From positions 47,047-111,046 of the forward strand of contig NZ_JAEQNB010000009.1 in assembly GCF_016722965.1 (NCBI RefSeq): 64,000 bases of DNA, given 5' to 3'. Below are positions 34,651-45,545 of the stretch, one piece after another (position 1 is the stretch's first letter; each line of letters starts with the position of its first letter). Position numbers and translations under genes: made by a program. Under the pieces are notes generated by a model, which searched no databases, was not told the DNA's origin, and was given only the letters and a program-made list of their open reading frames with translations. Source of the DNA: Tumebacillus amylolyticus (GTDB lineage: Bacteria > Bacillota > Bacilli > Tumebacillales > Tumebacillaceae).

Positions 34651-36877
34651 CGAACCGACTCCGCAACAGATCGCCGAAGAGAAAATCTACCGTACTTTCG
34701 GTCTGAACGATGAAGAATACAACAAAGTCGTCACGCTGATGGGCCGTCAACCGAACTACGTCGAGACCGGCATCTACTCCGTCATGTGGTCGGAGCACTG
34801 CTCGTACAAGTCCTCCCGTCCCGTTTTGAAAAAGTTCCCGACTCAAGCTCCGCACGTCCTGCAAGGGCCGGGTGAAAATGCAGGGATCATCGACATCGGC
34901 GACAACCTCGCCGTTTCCTTCAAGATCGAATCGCACAACCATCCGTCCGCCATCGAACCGTACCAAGGCGCGGCAACGGGCGTCGGCGGGATCATCCGCG
35001 ACGTATTCACAATGGGCGCTCGCCCGATTGCGCTCCTCAACTCGCTGCGTTTCGGCGAAATTGAAGGCGCAGAGAACGCACACAACCGCTATTTGTTCGG
35101 TAACGTCGTAGCAGGCATCGCAGGCTATGGCAATTGCATCGGAATTCCTACGGTCGGCGGCGAAGTCGTATTCGACGACCGTTACAAATACAACCCGCTC
35201 GTCAACGCCATGTGCGTCGGTCTCCTCACCCACGATGAAATCGCGAAGGGCACCGCGTCAGGCGTCGGCAACCCGGTTCTCGCCGTCGGCGCACGCACCG
35301 GCCGCGACGGCATCCACGGCGCAACGTTCGCCTCGGTGGAAGACCCGCACACCAAGGAACGCTCCGCTGTGCAAGTCGGCGACCCGTTCATGGAAAAACT
35401 GCTCCTCGAAGCCTGCCTCGAACTGATCGCCACCGGGGCGGTCGTCGGGATTCAAGACATGGGGGCGGCAGGTCTGACCTCGTCTTCCTCAGAAATGGCA
35501 GCTCGTGCAGGGTCCGGCCTCGAACTCGACATGCTGAAAGTTCCGCGTCGCGAAGAAGGCATGACCCCGTATGAACTGATGCTCTCCGAATCCCAAGAGC
35601 GCATGCTCGTCGTTATGGAAAAAGGCAAAGAGCATATCGCCGAAGAGATCTTCAAAAAATGGAACTTGGAAGCCACCGTCATCGGTCGCGTCACCGAGGA
35701 TGGCATGCTCCGTCTGAAAGAAGGCGACGAAACGGTTGCCGAGATCGAAGTCACGACCCTCGTCGACGACGCGCCGGTCTACCACCGTCCGTCCGCTCGT
35801 CCGAAGTACCTCGACGAAACGCTCGCGTTCGATCCGTCGACGATCTCGCAACCGGAGAATTACACCGAAACCCTGCACACCCTCCTGCGCACGCCGACCA
35901 TCGCGTCCAAGGAGTACGTGTATTCGCAATACGACTACATGGTCCGCACGTCCACCATCGTTCGCCCGGGCTCCGACGCAGCGATCGTCTCGATTCGCGG
36001 CACGCGCAAAGCGTTGGCGATGTGTACGGACGGCAACGGCCGCTATGTCTACTTGAACCCGCGCCGCGGCGGTCAACACGCCATCGCCGAAGCAGCCCGC
36101 AACGTCGTCTGCTCCGGGGGCAAGCCGCTCGCCGTCACCGACTGCCTGAACTACTCGTCTCCTGAAAAACCGGAGATCTTCTACCAATTCGAAGAATCTT
36201 GCGCAGGCATGTCCGAAGCGTGTGTTGCTCTCGCAACTCCGGTCATCTCCGGCAACGTCTCGCTCTACAACCAAACGAACGACCTCGACATCTACCCGAC
36301 CCCGATCATCGGGATGGTCGGTCTCGTAGACGACATCGATCACATCACGACCCAAGAATTCAAAACGGCAGGCAACCACATCCTGCTCGTCGGCCCGTCC
36401 GACACCGCATCCATCGGCGGCACCGAATACCTGCGCGTCGTACACGGCTTGGTTGCAGGCGATGCACCGGCGCTCGACCTGCAAGTGGAAAAAGCGGTTC
36501 AGACCGCTGTCCTCACCGCCATCCAAACCGGCTACGTCCGCGCAGCTCACGACTTGGCAGAAGGCGGTCTCGCCGTCGCCATCGCCGAATCTTGCATCGG
36601 CGGCAAATTGGGCGCGACCCTTGATCTCAAATCGGCACAGCGTTTGGACGAAGTGCTGTTCGGCGAAGCAGGCTCCCGCATCCTCGTGGAAGTCACGCCG
36701 GAGCAACTGAATTCTGTAGAGGCGCTTTTTGCAAAAGAAGGCGTGTCCTCTACCGTACTTGGCACCATCGGCGGCGACCGTCTCGAAATTCGTGTGAATG
36801 GGGAGACGGCCGTTGATGAAGTCGTCACTCATCTCGAATCGACTTGGAGAGGGGCAATCCCATGTCTCATGAAGTAG
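34643..36877 (+). CDS. purL: FGAM synthase catalytic subunit PurL (small form)
   Basis: A 744-residue ATP-dependent amidotransferase of the short type that needs PurS and PurQ. Conserved parts include [13 protein letters not shown] near the N-terminus, [33 protein letters not shown] and the second ATP-like site around [16 protein letters not shown]. The start is GTG 34643, inside the purQ end (8-base overlap), and the 3' end overlaps purF by 16 bases; the complex is thus made from one tightly coupled message. Confidence 0.98.
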   Translation: MRNEPTPQQIAEEKIYRTFGLNDEEYNKVVTLMGRQPNYVETGIYSVMWSEHCSYKSSRPVLKKFPTQAPHVLQGPGENAGIIDIGDNLAVSFKIESHNHPSAIEPYQGAATGVGGIIRDVFTMGARPIALLNSLRFGEIEGAENAHNRYLFGNVVAGIAGYGNCIGIPTVGGEVVFDDRYKYNPLVNAMCVGLLTHDEIAKGTASGVGNPVLAVGARTGRDGIHGATFASVEDPHTKERSAVQVGDPFMEKLLLEACLELIATGAVVGIQDMGAAGLTSSSSEMAARAGSGLELDMLKVPRREEGMTPYELMLSESQERMLVVMEKGKEHIAEEIFKKWNLEATVIGRVTEDGMLRLKEGDETVAEIEVTTLVDDAPVYHRPSARPKYLDETLAFDPSTISQPENYTETLHTLLRTPTIASKEYVYSQYDYMVRTSTIVRPGSDAAIVSIRGTRKALAMCTDGNGRYVYLNPRRGGQHAIAEAARNVVCSGGKPLAVTDCLNYSSPEKPEIFYQFEESCAGMSEACVALATPVISGNVSLYNQTNDLDIYPTPIIGMVGLVDDIDHITTQEFKTAGNHILLVGPSDTASIGGTEYLRVVHGLVAGDAPALDLQVEKAVQTAVLTAIQTGYVRAAHDLAEGGLAVAIAESCIGGKLGATLDLKSAQRLDEVLFGEAGSRILVEVTPEQLNSVEALFAKEGVSSTVLGTIGGDRLEIRVNGETAVDEVVTHLESTWRGAIPCLMK

Positions 36878-38307
36878 AAAGCAACGAATGGCGCGACGAC
36901 GACATTTTCGATAAATGGAACGAAGAGTGCGGCGTGTTCGGGATCTTCGGACATGAGAACGCAGCCGAATTGACGTACTTCGCGCTGATCGCCTTGCAAC
37001 ATCGCGGCCAAGAATCGGCGGGGATCGCGACCGTCGACGGCATGAAACTGTACCACCAAAAAGGCATGGGGCTCGTCGCAGAAGCGATTCCGACTTCCTC
37101 CATGGAACGTCTGAGCAAAGGTCACGCAGGGGTCGGGCACGTTCGTTACTCGACCACCGGCGTCTCGCAACTGCTCAACGCGCAACCGCTCGTCTTCAAC
37201 TTCATTCGCGGCAACCTCGCGCTGGCTCACAACGGAAACCTCGTCAACGCGCACCAACTGCGTCAGTTCTTGGAGCGTCGCGGCGCGATCTTCCAGTCGA
37301 CGTCCGACACCGAAGTCGTCGCGCACTTGATCGCCCGCGCCGACAGCAACGATGTCAAGGAAAGCATCAAAGAAGCGCTCTCCATCGTCAAAGGCGCGTA
37401 CGCGTTTGTCATCCTCAGCGATGACAAACTCTACGCGATGCGCGACGCGAACGGTTTGCGTCCGATGGTGCTCGGCAAAGTCGGCGACGCCTACTGCGTT
37501 TCGTCCGAGTCCTGCGCGTTCGACACGATCGGCGCTGAATTCATCCGCGACATCGAACCGGGCGAGATGGTCGTCATCTCCAAGGACGGCATCGAGTCCA
37601 CCCGTTTTGCAGGCCAAGCGAAAAAGGCGCTCTGCACCTTCGAATACATCTACTTCGCACGTCCCGACTCCGACATCGACGGCTACAACGTCCACCACGT
37701 CCGCAAAGACTTCGGCCGCCTGCTCTACCAAGAACATCCGGTCGAAGCGGACGTCGTCATCGGCGTGCCGGACTCTTCGATCTCCTCGGCGATCGGCTAT
37801 GCGGAGGAATCGGGCATCCCGTACGAGATCGGCTTGATCAAAAACCGCTACATCGGCCGCACGTTCATCCAACCGAGCCAAGAGCTCCGCGCACGCGGTG
37901 TGCGTCTGAAACTCAACGCCGTCCGCAAGATCGTCGAGGGAAAACGAGTCGTGCTCATCGACGACTCCATCGTGCGCGGCACGACTTCCGGTCGCATCGT
38001 CCAGATGCTTCGCGAAGCAGGGGCGGTTTCGGTTCACGTTCGCATCGCGTCGCCGCCTGTCACGCACTCGTGCTTCTATGGCATCGACACGTCGGCCAAG
38101 GAAGAACTGATCGCGTCTCGCAAGTCGGTTGAAGAAATTCGCGAATACATCGGCGCCGATTCGCTGGCGTATCTCAGCGAAGGCAACATGATGCGGGCGT
38201 TTGGCATCGAAAGCAGCGACCACGGACATTGCAACGCGTGCTTCAACGGCAAGTACCCGACGGAAATCTACGAAGACCTGTCCAAGATGATCTTGGACCG
38301 CAACTAG
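36862..38307 (+). CDS. purF: Amidophosphoribosyltransferase PurF
   Basis: A 481-residue enzyme for the first committed step, PRPP to phosphoribosylamine. A propeptide ([22 protein letters not shown]) precedes the catalytic Cys of CGVFGIFGH, so it is the processed Bacillus type. The PRPP loop is [21 protein letters not shown] near the C-terminus plus other Cys fit the iron-sulfur cluster of this type. ATG 36862 stands behind GAGAGGGG and overlaps the purL end. It would be subject to nucleotide feedback as in Bacillus. Confidence 0.98.
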   Translation: MSHEVESNEWRDDDIFDKWNEECGVFGIFGHENAAELTYFALIALQHRGQESAGIATVDGMKLYHQKGMGLVAEAIPTSSMERLSKGHAGVGHVRYSTTGVSQLLNAQPLVFNFIRGNLALAHNGNLVNAHQLRQFLERRGAIFQSTSDTEVVAHLIARADSNDVKESIKEALSIVKGAYAFVILSDDKLYAMRDANGLRPMVLGKVGDAYCVSSESCAFDTIGAEFIRDIEPGEMVVISKDGIESTRFAGQAKKALCTFEYIYFARPDSDIDGYNVHHVRKDFGRLLYQEHPVEADVVIGVPDSSISSAIGYAEESGIPYEIGLIKNRYIGRTFIQPSQELRARGVRLKLNAVRKIVEGKRVVLIDDSIVRGTTSGRIVQMLREAGAVSVHVRIASPPVTHSCFYGIDTSAKEELIASRKSVEEIREYIGADSLAYLSEGNMMRAFGIESSDHGHCNACFNGKYPTEIYEDLSKMILDRN

Positions 38308-38323
38308 GACGGAGGAACGGAAG

Positions 38324-39364
38324 ATGAGCGAACTGTACAAAGCAGCGGGCGTGGACATCGATGCAGGAAATGAAGCGGTGCGCCGCATGAAGTCGCACGT
38401 AGCCCGCACGATGCGCCCGGAAGTTGCCACCATGCTCGGCGGCTTTGGCGGCGGGTTTCAGTTGGACGTTTCGAAATACAAAAACCCGATGCTCGTCTCC
38501 GGCACAGACGGAGTCGGCACGAAGTTGAAAGTCGCATTTGCGATGAACCGCCACGACACGATCGGCATCGATGCGGTGGCGATGTGCGTCAACGACATCA
38601 TCGTGATGGGCGCAGAACCGCTGTTTTTCCTCGACTACTTCGCAACGGGCAAAGTTGAGCCGGGCGTCATCGAGGACGTCGTCAAGGGCATCGCGGACGG
38701 TTGCGAGCTCTCGGGTTGCGCATTGATCGGCGGCGAAACGGCAGAGATGCCGGGCATGTACCAAGCGGGCGAGTACGACATCGCAGGTTTTACTGTCGGT
38801 GTGGTAGACAAAGACAAAATGATCGACCCGTCGAACGTAAAAGTGGGAGATTCATTGATCGGATTGGCGTCCAGCGGCATTCATTCGAACGGCTACTCGC
38901 TGGTGCGCAAGTTGTTTTTCGAAGACGGTGGCTACGGATTGGATCACGTCTTCCCGGAGATCGGTCGACCGCTTGGTGAAGAACTGTTGACACCGACGCG
39001 TATTTATGTGAAAACGGTCTTGAACCTGTTGTCCCGATTTGACATCCGCGCGATGGCGCATATCACCGGCGGCGGTTTTTTGGAAAACATCCCGCGTGTT
39101 CTGCCCGAAGGCGTGGCGGCGGAGATCGAAGTCGGCTCCTGGCCGGTGCTTCCGGTGTTTAACACGATGCAACGTCTGGGCAACATCGGCGAAACGGATC
39201 TCTATCGCACGTTCAACATGGGCATCGGCATGGTGCTGGTCGTACCGGCCGAGCAAGCAAACGAAGTTCTCGCCGCAGCGGTCGAACTCGGCGAGAGCGC
39301 GTATCTCATCGGTTCGATTGTCGAGGGCGCGCAAGACGTGCGCTTGAAAGGAACTCTCGCATGA
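38324..39364 (+). CDS. purM: AIR synthetase (FGAM cyclo-ligase) PurM
   Basis: A 346-residue ATP-dependent cyclase producing aminoimidazole ribonucleotide. [18 protein letters not shown], the glycine-rich [16 protein letters not shown] and [17 protein letters not shown] are characteristic, as is [20 protein letters not shown] lies 8 bases before the ATG. The stop overlaps purN by 4 bases. Confidence 0.98.
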   Translation: MSELYKAAGVDIDAGNEAVRRMKSHVARTMRPEVATMLGGFGGGFQLDVSKYKNPMLVSGTDGVGTKLKVAFAMNRHDTIGIDAVAMCVNDIIVMGAEPLFFLDYFATGKVEPGVIEDVVKGIADGCELSGCALIGGETAEMPGMYQAGEYDIAGFTVGVVDKDKMIDPSNVKVGDSLIGLASSGIHSNGYSLVRKLFFEDGGYGLDHVFPEIGRPLGEELLTPTRIYVKTVLNLLSRFDIRAMAHITGGGFLENIPRVLPEGVAAEIEVGSWPVLPVFNTMQRLGNIGETDLYRTFNMGIGMVLVVPAEQANEVLAAAVELGESAYLIGSIVEGAQDVRLKGTLA

Positions 39365-39993
39365 GTCGCGAACTCCGCAAGTTTGCCATCTTTGCATCAG
39401 GATCTGGGTCAAACGCTCAGGTCCTGTTTGAACGAGTAGCGGACGGCACGATCCCGGGCGAGGTGGCCTGCCTCGTCTGTGACCGCCCGAGTGCCGGCGT
39501 CATCGAACGCGCCGAAAAAGCGGGCGTAGACGCTCTGGTCTACCGCCCGCGTGAATTTGCCGACAAAGCGGCCTACGAAGCGCAAGTCGTCGCCGACCTG
39601 CAAGCACGAGGTGTGGAATTTGTCGTGCTCGCGGGCTACATGAGACTTTGCGGACCGACGTTCCTGGCGGCGTACGGCGGTCGCACGATCAACGTGCATC
39701 CGTCGCTTTTGCCGATGTTTCCGGGAGCGACGGCGATCCAAGATGCGTTTGACGCGGGCGTAAAGTATACGGGCGTGACCGTTCACTTCATTGACGAAGG
39801 CATGGACACCGGGCCGATCATTCGCCAAGAAACGGTGCATGTGGAAGCGAACGACACGATGGAATCGTTGAGCCAAAAAATTCACGCCGTCGAGCACCAG
39901 ATTCTGCCTGAGGTGACGAGGGCGTTGGTGAGCGGCGAACTGCGGATGAGTCAGGGACAAGCAATTTTTACGAGCGGAGGAATGCAAGCATGA
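39361..39993 (+). CDS. purN: GAR formyltransferase PurN
   Basis: A 210-residue folate-dependent formyltransferase. [13 protein letters not shown] near the start, [12 protein letters not shown], the catalytic Asn/His in [13 protein letters not shown] and the Asp in [13 protein letters not shown] are all in place. Its start overlaps purM and its end overlaps purH, both as ATGA. It uses 10-formyl-THF, linking the operon to folate metabolism. Confidence 0.97.
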   Translation: MSRELRKFAIFASGSGSNAQVLFERVADGTIPGEVACLVCDRPSAGVIERAEKAGVDALVYRPREFADKAAYEAQVVADLQARGVEFVVLAGYMRLCGPTFLAAYGGRTINVHPSLLPMFPGATAIQDAFDAGVKYTGVTVHFIDEGMDTGPIIRQETVHVEANDTMESLSQKIHAVEHQILPEVTRALVSGELRMSQGQAIFTSGGMQA

Positions 39994-41537
39994 AACGCGC
40001 ACTGATCAGCGTATCGGACAAAACGGGCGTCGTGGAATTGGCGCAAGAACTGGTGGCACACGATGTGGAAGTCGTCTCGACGGGCGGCACGCACAAACTC
40101 CTGCAAGACGCCGGCATCCCGGTCACGAACATCTCGGACGTGACGGGATTCCCGGAAATTATGGACGGTCGATTGAAAACGCTGCATCCGAACATCTTCG
40201 GCGGGTTGCTGGCGATTCGCTCGAACACCGAACATGTGGGGGCGATTGAGGGCCTTGGCATCCAGCCGATCGACTACGTGATCGTCAACCTCTACCCGTT
40301 CAAAGAAACGATCTCCAAACCGGGCGTCGAGTTCGAAGATGCGATTGAAAACATCGACATCGGCGGTCCGTCGATGCTTCGTGCGGCGGCAAAAAACTAC
40401 CAAGACGTCACCGTGGTCGTCGATGCATCCGACTATGCGTTGGTCATCAACTCGCTTCGCAACGGCGTGGCGCTGTCCCGCGAAGAGAAGCTCAAACTCG
40501 CGACCAAAGTCTTCCGTCACACCGCCGCGTATGACGCGCTGATCTCGCAATACCTCTCCAAAGCAACCGGCGACGAGTTCCCGGAAAAACTCACGCTGAC
40601 CTACGAAAAAGTCCAAGACCTCCGCTACGGCGAGAACCCACACCAACATGCGGCGTTCTACGCAGAGCCCGGTGCGGCTCTGCACACCATCGCAGGCGCG
40701 AAGCAGTTGCACGGCAAGGAACTTTCCTACAACAACATCAACGACGCCAACGCAGCGCTCTCCATCGTTCATGAGTTCACCGAACCGGCGGTGGTGGCGA
40801 TCAAGCACACCAACCCGTGCGGCGTGGGCGTGGCCACGACGATTTTCGATGCCTACATGAAGGCGTATGAAGCAGACCCGGTCTCGATCTTCGGCGGAAT
40901 CATCGCTCTGAATCGTGAAGTCGACGCAGAGACGGCGACGAAAATGAGCGAACTGTTCCTCGAAATCATCCTCGCTCCGTCCTACACCGACGAAGCGCTC
41001 TCGATCCTCACGCAGAAAAAAAACCTCCGTGTCATGACGGTCGCGATGACTCCGCAAGGTGGCATCGAAGCGCTGGGCGCACCGCGCACCACGATGAAAG
41101 TGCAAGGCGGCCTGTTGATCCAAGACCTCGACACGTTCTCGCTGACCGAAGAGAACGTCCAAGTCGTCACCAAGCGTCAACCGACGGCCGACGAGTTGAA
41201 GCAGTTGATCTTCGGTTGGAAAGTGGTCAAGCACGTGAAGTCGAACGCGATTGTTCTTGCCAACGACGACCGTACCGTTGGCGTAGGCGCAGGGCAGATG
41301 AATCGTGTCGGCGCGGCGAAGATCGCCATCGAGCAAGCGGGTGAGTTGTCCAAAGGTTCGATCCTCGCATCCGACGCGTTTTTCCCGATGGGCGACACCG
41401 TGCAAGCGGCGGCGGCGGCAGGCATTACGGCGATCATCCAACCGGGCGGTTCGATCAAAGACGCAGAGTCGATTGCAGCGGCAGATGAAGCGGGCATCGC
41501 GATGGTCTTCACCGGCGTTCGTCACTTCAAACACTAG
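39990..41537 (+). CDS. purH: Bifunctional AICAR formyltransferase / IMP cyclohydrolase
   Basis: A 515-residue protein performing the last two steps to IMP. The N-terminal cyclohydrolase domain begins [18 protein letters not shown] and contains [16 protein letters not shown]; the C-terminal transformylase domain carries [26 protein letters not shown] and [11 protein letters not shown]. Length is normal. Translation starts at an ATGA overlap with purN. Confidence 0.98.
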   Translation: MKRALISVSDKTGVVELAQELVAHDVEVVSTGGTHKLLQDAGIPVTNISDVTGFPEIMDGRLKTLHPNIFGGLLAIRSNTEHVGAIEGLGIQPIDYVIVNLYPFKETISKPGVEFEDAIENIDIGGPSMLRAAAKNYQDVTVVVDASDYALVINSLRNGVALSREEKLKLATKVFRHTAAYDALISQYLSKATGDEFPEKLTLTYEKVQDLRYGENPHQHAAFYAEPGAALHTIAGAKQLHGKELSYNNINDANAALSIVHEFTEPAVVAIKHTNPCGVGVATTIFDAYMKAYEADPVSIFGGIIALNREVDAETATKMSELFLEIILAPSYTDEALSILTQKKNLRVMTVAMTPQGGIEALGAPRTTMKVQGGLLIQDLDTFSLTEENVQVVTKRQPTADELKQLIFGWKVVKHVKSNAIVLANDDRTVGVGAGQMNRVGAAKIAIEQAGELSKGSILASDAFFPMGDTVQAAAAAGITAIIQPGGSIKDAESIAAADEAGIAMVFTGVRHFKH

Positions 41538-41558
41538 AAGCTCGGAGGTACATTCTAT

Positions 41559-42830
41559 ATGAAGGTTCTCGTCGTAGGAGCGGGGGGTCGTGAACACGCC
41601 ATCCTGTGGAAACTGGCTCAATCCCCGCAACAACCGAAACTGTATTGCGCGCCGGGCAACCCGGGCACGGAAACATGGGCGACCTCTGTGGCCATTGGGA
41701 CGGAGGACGTCGCAGCGCTGGCCGACTTTGCAGAGCGTGAAGGCATCGACTTGACCATCATCGGGCCGGAAGCCCCGCTTCTGGCGGGAATCGTCGATGA
41801 ATTTGAAGCGCGCGGTCTGCGCGTGTTCGGCCCGCGTCGGGCAGCCGCTTTGATCGAAGGGTCGAAAGCATTTGCCAAAGCTGTCATGGAGCGCCGTGGC
41901 GTTCCGACGGCGAAGTATCGCGATTTCACCGATGCAGACGCCGCTCGTGCGTATGTCCGTGAACAGGGTGCGCCGATTGTCATCAAAGCGGACGGCTTGG
42001 CGGCAGGCAAAGGGGTCATCGTGGCGATGACGCTCGAAGAAGCAGAATCCGCGCTCGATACCATCATGCGCGAGAATGCATTCGGCGACGCCGGTCACAA
42101 AGTGGTGGTCGAAGAGTTCCTGACGGGCCAAGAAGCTACCGTGATGGCGTTCGTTTCAGGCGAAACCGTTCGACTGATGGTTCCCGCGCAAGACCACAAA
42201 CCTGCCTACGACGGTGACAAAGGCCCGAACACCGGCGGCATGGGAACGTATGCCCCGGTTCCGGTCGTCACGCCGGAATTGTTGGAAGAAGTCGAGCGCA
42301 CGATCATCCGTCCGGTCGTCGACGGCCTCGCGTCCGAAGGCACTCCGTACAAAGGCGTGCTGTACACGGGCTTGATGCTCACGGCGCAAGGCCCGAAAGT
42401 GATCGAATTCAACGCTCGCTTCGGCGATCCGGAAACGCAAGTCGTGTTGCCGTTGCTGGAAAGCGACCTCTTGGATGTCTTCGCAAGCGTTGTCGACGGC
42501 ACACTTCATCTCCAAGAGATTTCTTGGTCTGAAAAAGCGGCGGTCTGCGTCATCCTCGCCGCCGAGGGCTACCCGGCGTCGTATCGCAAGGGCGATGTGA
42601 TCTCCGGCTTGGAGAGCGGCGATGAGAACAGCGTGATTTTTCACGCAGGCACGAAGCGAACGGAGTCCGGCATCGTGACCAACGGAGGTCGCGTGCTCGG
42701 CATCAGCGGTTTTGGCGCCGACCTGCGTAGCGCACAGCAAAACGCATACGAAGCGGTCAACCGCGTCTCGTTCGCCGGTGCTCACTACCGCCGAGACATT
42801 GCAGACAAAGCACTTCAACCGCAAGGCTAG
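41559..42830 (+). CDS. purD: GAR synthetase (phosphoribosylamine-glycine ligase)
   Basis: A 423-residue ATP-grasp ligase, second step of the pathway. MKVLVVGAGGREHAILWKL, the IIGPEAPLLAGIVD segment, the ATP-grasp core IVIKADGLAAGKGVIVA and the metal site IEFNARFGDPETQ are diagnostic. GGAGG lies about 12 bases before the ATG. It ends the operon and is followed at once by a strong terminator. Confidence 0.98.
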   Translation: MKVLVVGAGGREHAILWKLAQSPQQPKLYCAPGNPGTETWATSVAIGTEDVAALADFAEREGIDLTIIGPEAPLLAGIVDEFEARGLRVFGPRRAAALIEGSKAFAKAVMERRGVPTAKYRDFTDADAARAYVREQGAPIVIKADGLAAGKGVIVAMTLEEAESALDTIMRENAFGDAGHKVVVEEFLTGQEATVMAFVSGETVRLMVPAQDHKPAYDGDKGPNTGGMGTYAPVPVVTPELLEEVERTIIRPVVDGLASEGTPYKGVLYTGLMLTAQGPKVIEFNARFGDPETQVVLPLLESDLLDVFASVVDGTLHLQEISWSEKAAVCVILAAEGYPASYRKGDVISGLESGDENSVIFHAGTKRTESGIVTNGGRVLGISGFGADLRSAQQNAYEAVNRVSFAGAHYRRDIADKALQPQG

Positions 42831-42874
42831 AAAAAAAGCTCCTGCCCACGATAACGTGGGCAGGAGCTTTTTTT
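42831..42874 (+). terminator. Intrinsic terminator of the pur operon
   Basis: AAAGCTCCTGCCCACG pairs with CGTGGGCAGGAGCTTT, followed by further T. Confidence 0.93.
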
Positions 42875-42918
42875 ACAAACGTTCTAGAACTACAATCGTA
42901 TGACTGTGAAATTGTGTA

Positions 42919-42947
42919 TTGCTTACGTGACCCGTCACATTTAAAAT
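42919..42947 (+). promoter_or_regulatory. Promoter of the polysaccharide operon with internal palindrome
   Basis: TTGCTT (42919-42924), 17 bases, TAAAAT (42942-42947). The spacer contains the inverted repeat GTGACCCGTCAC (42927-42938), a plausible operator that would block the polymerase. Confidence 0.6.
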
Positions 42948-42957
42948 AGGAAGAAAG

Positions 42958-44418
42958 GTGTCGAATTTGCTCGATTTAGATGAGGAGTCTGAACAGTCAA
43001 TGCTACTACGCCACACTCTTTTTTATTTTTTAGCCCGAGCATTGCCTGGAGCCATTAACTTCATCGCGATCGCATTTTATACGAGGCTGCTCGTGCCCGG
43101 TGAATACGGCCGGTACACGTTGCTCCTATCCACGGCTAGCCTGCTGAATGTCGTTTGTTTTCAATGGTTGCGTGTCGGACTTCTTCGCTATCTGCCTATG
43201 TATGAGAAGGACCGCAAGGACGTGTTTCTCAGCACCGTCTGGACGGGATGCTTGTTGATCATGGGAGTCACCGGCGTCGGGGTCTTGTCCGCCGGGTTGT
43301 TGGGGTGGTTTCCGGACAATCTGCCTTGGGAACTGGTGTTGGGCTCGCTGTGGATTTTTGCATTTTTCGAGCTGTTTTTAGAAGCGGCGCGCTCGGGGTT
43401 GAGTCCGATGCGCTACGGAATTCTCTCGATCTCCAAAGCGGTGCTCACCGTCCTCTCCGGCGTGCTGTTTGCGTACGGCGGTTTTGGCGGACAGGGGCTC
43501 GTCTACGGGTTGATGATCGGGATGGTCGTGCCGTTGCTTTTCTTCGGACGCACGATTTTGCGCCAGATCAAGCCGAAGCTGACAGACCGTGCCATTCTCC
43601 TGCAACTGTGGAAGTACGGGTTGCCGCTGACGCTCACGTTTTCGCTCGGTTATCTCATCTATTCGTCCGACCGATTCTTGCTCGGCTACTTCCTCGGAGA
43701 AGGCATGACCGGGACGTATGCGGTCGCGTACGATCTCACCCAGCAGACGTTGGTGTTGGTCATGGTCGTCGTCAACCTCGCCTCGTATCCGCTGGTCGTT
43801 CGAACGTTGGAGAACCAAGGCGTGGACGAGGCGGGCAAAGCTCTGCGCAGTGCGGCGTCGTTGCTGATGGCGGTCGCATTGCCGCTGACGGTGGTGTTCA
43901 TCTGTTTGGCGGGCAACATCTCGACGGTGCTGTTCGGTATCGAGTATCGCGGTGTGGCGACACAGATCATGCCGTGGATTGCGCTGTCTGCGTTCTTGCA
44001 AGGGTTTAAGTCGTACTTCCTCGACCAAGCCTTCCAACTGGGGCGCAAGACGTCGCAGCAAATTTGGCCGGTGCTCGGCGCATTGGTGATCAATTTGTTG
44101 CTCAATCTCTGGTGGATTCCGCTCTGGGGCGTGCAAGGTTCCGCCTACGCCGCCTGTGTGGCGTACGGATTCGCCTGCTTGACGAGTTGGACGCTCGGAC
44201 GTCGCGTGTTCCCGATCTCGTTGCCGCTCGCTGAATTCGGCAAAACGCTCGGTGCCGTCGTGATACTCGCCCTCGTGCTGCTGCTCGTCAACGGCTGGTC
44301 GGGGATCGTCGCACTGCTTGGACAAGCTCTCATCGGGGGCGTGCTCTACGCGTTACTCGCGTTTGGTTTGAATCTTGGCGGTGTTCGCCAACTACTTCGC
44401 AGGAGGAGAAATTCATGA
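42958..44418 (+). CDS. Wzx-type polysaccharide flippase
   Basis: A 486-residue MATE/MOP superfamily membrane protein with about 14 helices, predicted to flip undecaprenyl-linked repeat units across the membrane. Typical parts are the start FLARALPGAINFIAIAFYTRLLVPGEYGRYTLL, split by length here into ALPGAINFIAIAFYTRLL and EYGRYTLLLS, and LGYFLGEGMTGTYAVAYDL near the middle. The start is GTG 42958 with AGGAAG upstream. It is the first gene of an eleven-gene operon joined by 4-base overlaps. The first ~100 bases are more AT-rich than the rest. Confidence 0.9.
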   Translation: MSNLLDLDEESEQSMLLRHTLFYFLARALPGAINFIAIAFYTRLLVPGEYGRYTLLLSTASLLNVVCFQWLRVGLLRYLPMYEKDRKDVFLSTVWTGCLLIMGVTGVGVLSAGLLGWFPDNLPWELVLGSLWIFAFFELFLEAARSGLSPMRYGILSISKAVLTVLSGVLFAYGGFGGQGLVYGLMIGMVVPLLFFGRTILRQIKPKLTDRAILLQLWKYGLPLTLTFSLGYLIYSSDRFLLGYFLGEGMTGTYAVAYDLTQQTLVLVMVVVNLASYPLVVRTLENQGVDEAGKALRSAASLLMAVALPLTVVFICLAGNISTVLFGIEYRGVATQIMPWIALSAFLQGFKSYFLDQAFQLGRKTSQQIWPVLGALVINLLLNLWWIPLWGVQGSAYAACVAYGFACLTSWTLGRRVFPISLPLAEFGKTLGAVVILALVLLLVNGWSGIVALLGQALIGGVLYALLAFGLNLGGVRQLLRRRRNS

Positions 44419-45518
44419 GCAGACCGACGAACAACTCCATCGCTCTGTTCATTCCCACGCTCCAAGGGGGCGGCGCAGAACGAGTGACGCTGAACTTGGC
44501 GGCCGGATTCGCCAAGGCCGGGCATGAGGTGAAGCTCGTAGTCCCGGATGCCAGCGGTTCTTTTCGCAATGAGATTCCCGCCGGAGTCACCTTGGTCGAT
44601 TTGCAAGCGGGGCGCGTCACGCGGGCTCTGCCCGCACTGGTGCGCTTTTTGAAAAAGGAGCGGCCCGCCGTGCTGCTCTCCGCTTTGAATTACGCCAACG
44701 TCATCGCGTTGCTCGCCGTTCGATTGGCGCGTGTGGACACCCAAGTTTTCGTTGCCGAACACACGTCGATCTCGCGCACGATGGGTAGCAAAAGCCCCGC
44801 GATTCGCGTGATGGTCGGGCTGATGCGCATTTTATACAAAAAAGCCGCCCGCGTCGTCTGCGTTTCGGAAGGCGTGGCGGAAGATCTGCACCGCATCATA
44901 AAAATTGGAGAACACTCCCTAAAGGTAATTTACAATCCGATCTTGAATGAAAGAATGACTGAATTAGCACAAGAGAATGTCTTTCATTCGTGGTTTGGGG
45001 AGAGTGAACCTCCCGTACTCATCGGCGTGGGTCGGCTGACAGGGGTCAAGGATTTCTCCAACCTCCTGCGCGCGTTCGCATTGGTTCGCAAGCAAGAGCG
45101 AAGTCGCCTGATGATTTTGGGTGAAGGCGACGAACGAGCGCATCTGGAAGCGTTGGTCGAAGAGTTGGGCGTGGGCGACGACGTGTGGATGCCGGGCTTT
45201 GTCGGCAACCCCTACGCGTACATTCGCCAATCCGCGCTGTTCGTGCTCTCCTCCAAAACGGAGGGTTTGCCGACCGTGCTCGTCGAAGCGTTGGCTTGCG
45301 GCACGCCCGCCGTCTCCACCGATTGCAAAAGCGGCCCTGCCGAGATCTTGCAGCAGGGCCGGTACGGGGAATTGGTGCCGGTCGGCGATTCACCCGCGTT
45401 GGCAGACGCGATTCTGCGAACGTTGCGCAAGGAGACATCAAGCGAGGAGTTGCCCGACTTGACGCCCTATACCTGGGAGTATGCGACGCAGCAGTACCTT
45501 CGCCTGTTCGGATTCTAA
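44415..45518 (+). CDS. GT4-family glycosyltransferase
   Basis: A 367-residue retaining glycosyltransferase of the GT-B fold. The N-terminal GGGAERVTLNLAAGFAKAGHEV is the family's donor-lobe loop, and the C-terminal lobe has the E-x7-E motif in EGLPTVLVEALACGTP. It presumably adds one sugar to the repeat unit at the cytosolic face. The start overlaps the flippase stop (ATGA). A stretch near 44893-44990 (IIKIGEHSLKVIYNP onward) is conspicuously AT-rich compared with the rest of the gene. Confidence 0.92.
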   Translation: MSRPTNNSIALFIPTLQGGGAERVTLNLAAGFAKAGHEVKLVVPDASGSFRNEIPAGVTLVDLQAGRVTRALPALVRFLKKERPAVLLSALNYANVIALLAVRLARVDTQVFVAEHTSISRTMGSKSPAIRVMVGLMRILYKKAARVVCVSEGVAEDLHRIIKIGEHSLKVIYNPILNERMTELAQENVFHSWFGESEPPVLIGVGRLTGVKDFSNLLRAFALVRKQERSRLMILGEGDERAHLEALVEELGVGDDVWMPGFVGNPYAYIRQSALFVLSSKTEGLPTVLVEALACGTPAVSTDCKSGPAEILQQGRYGELVPVGDSPALADAILRTLRKETSSEELPDLTPYTWEYATQQYLRLFGF

Positions 45519-45545
45519 GAGTTCCAGATAGAAAGGGGGAGACGA

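Noticed and set aside
39951..42131. 726-codon open frame opposite purH/purD
   Set aside because: Shadow of two certain purine genes; composition is artefactual.
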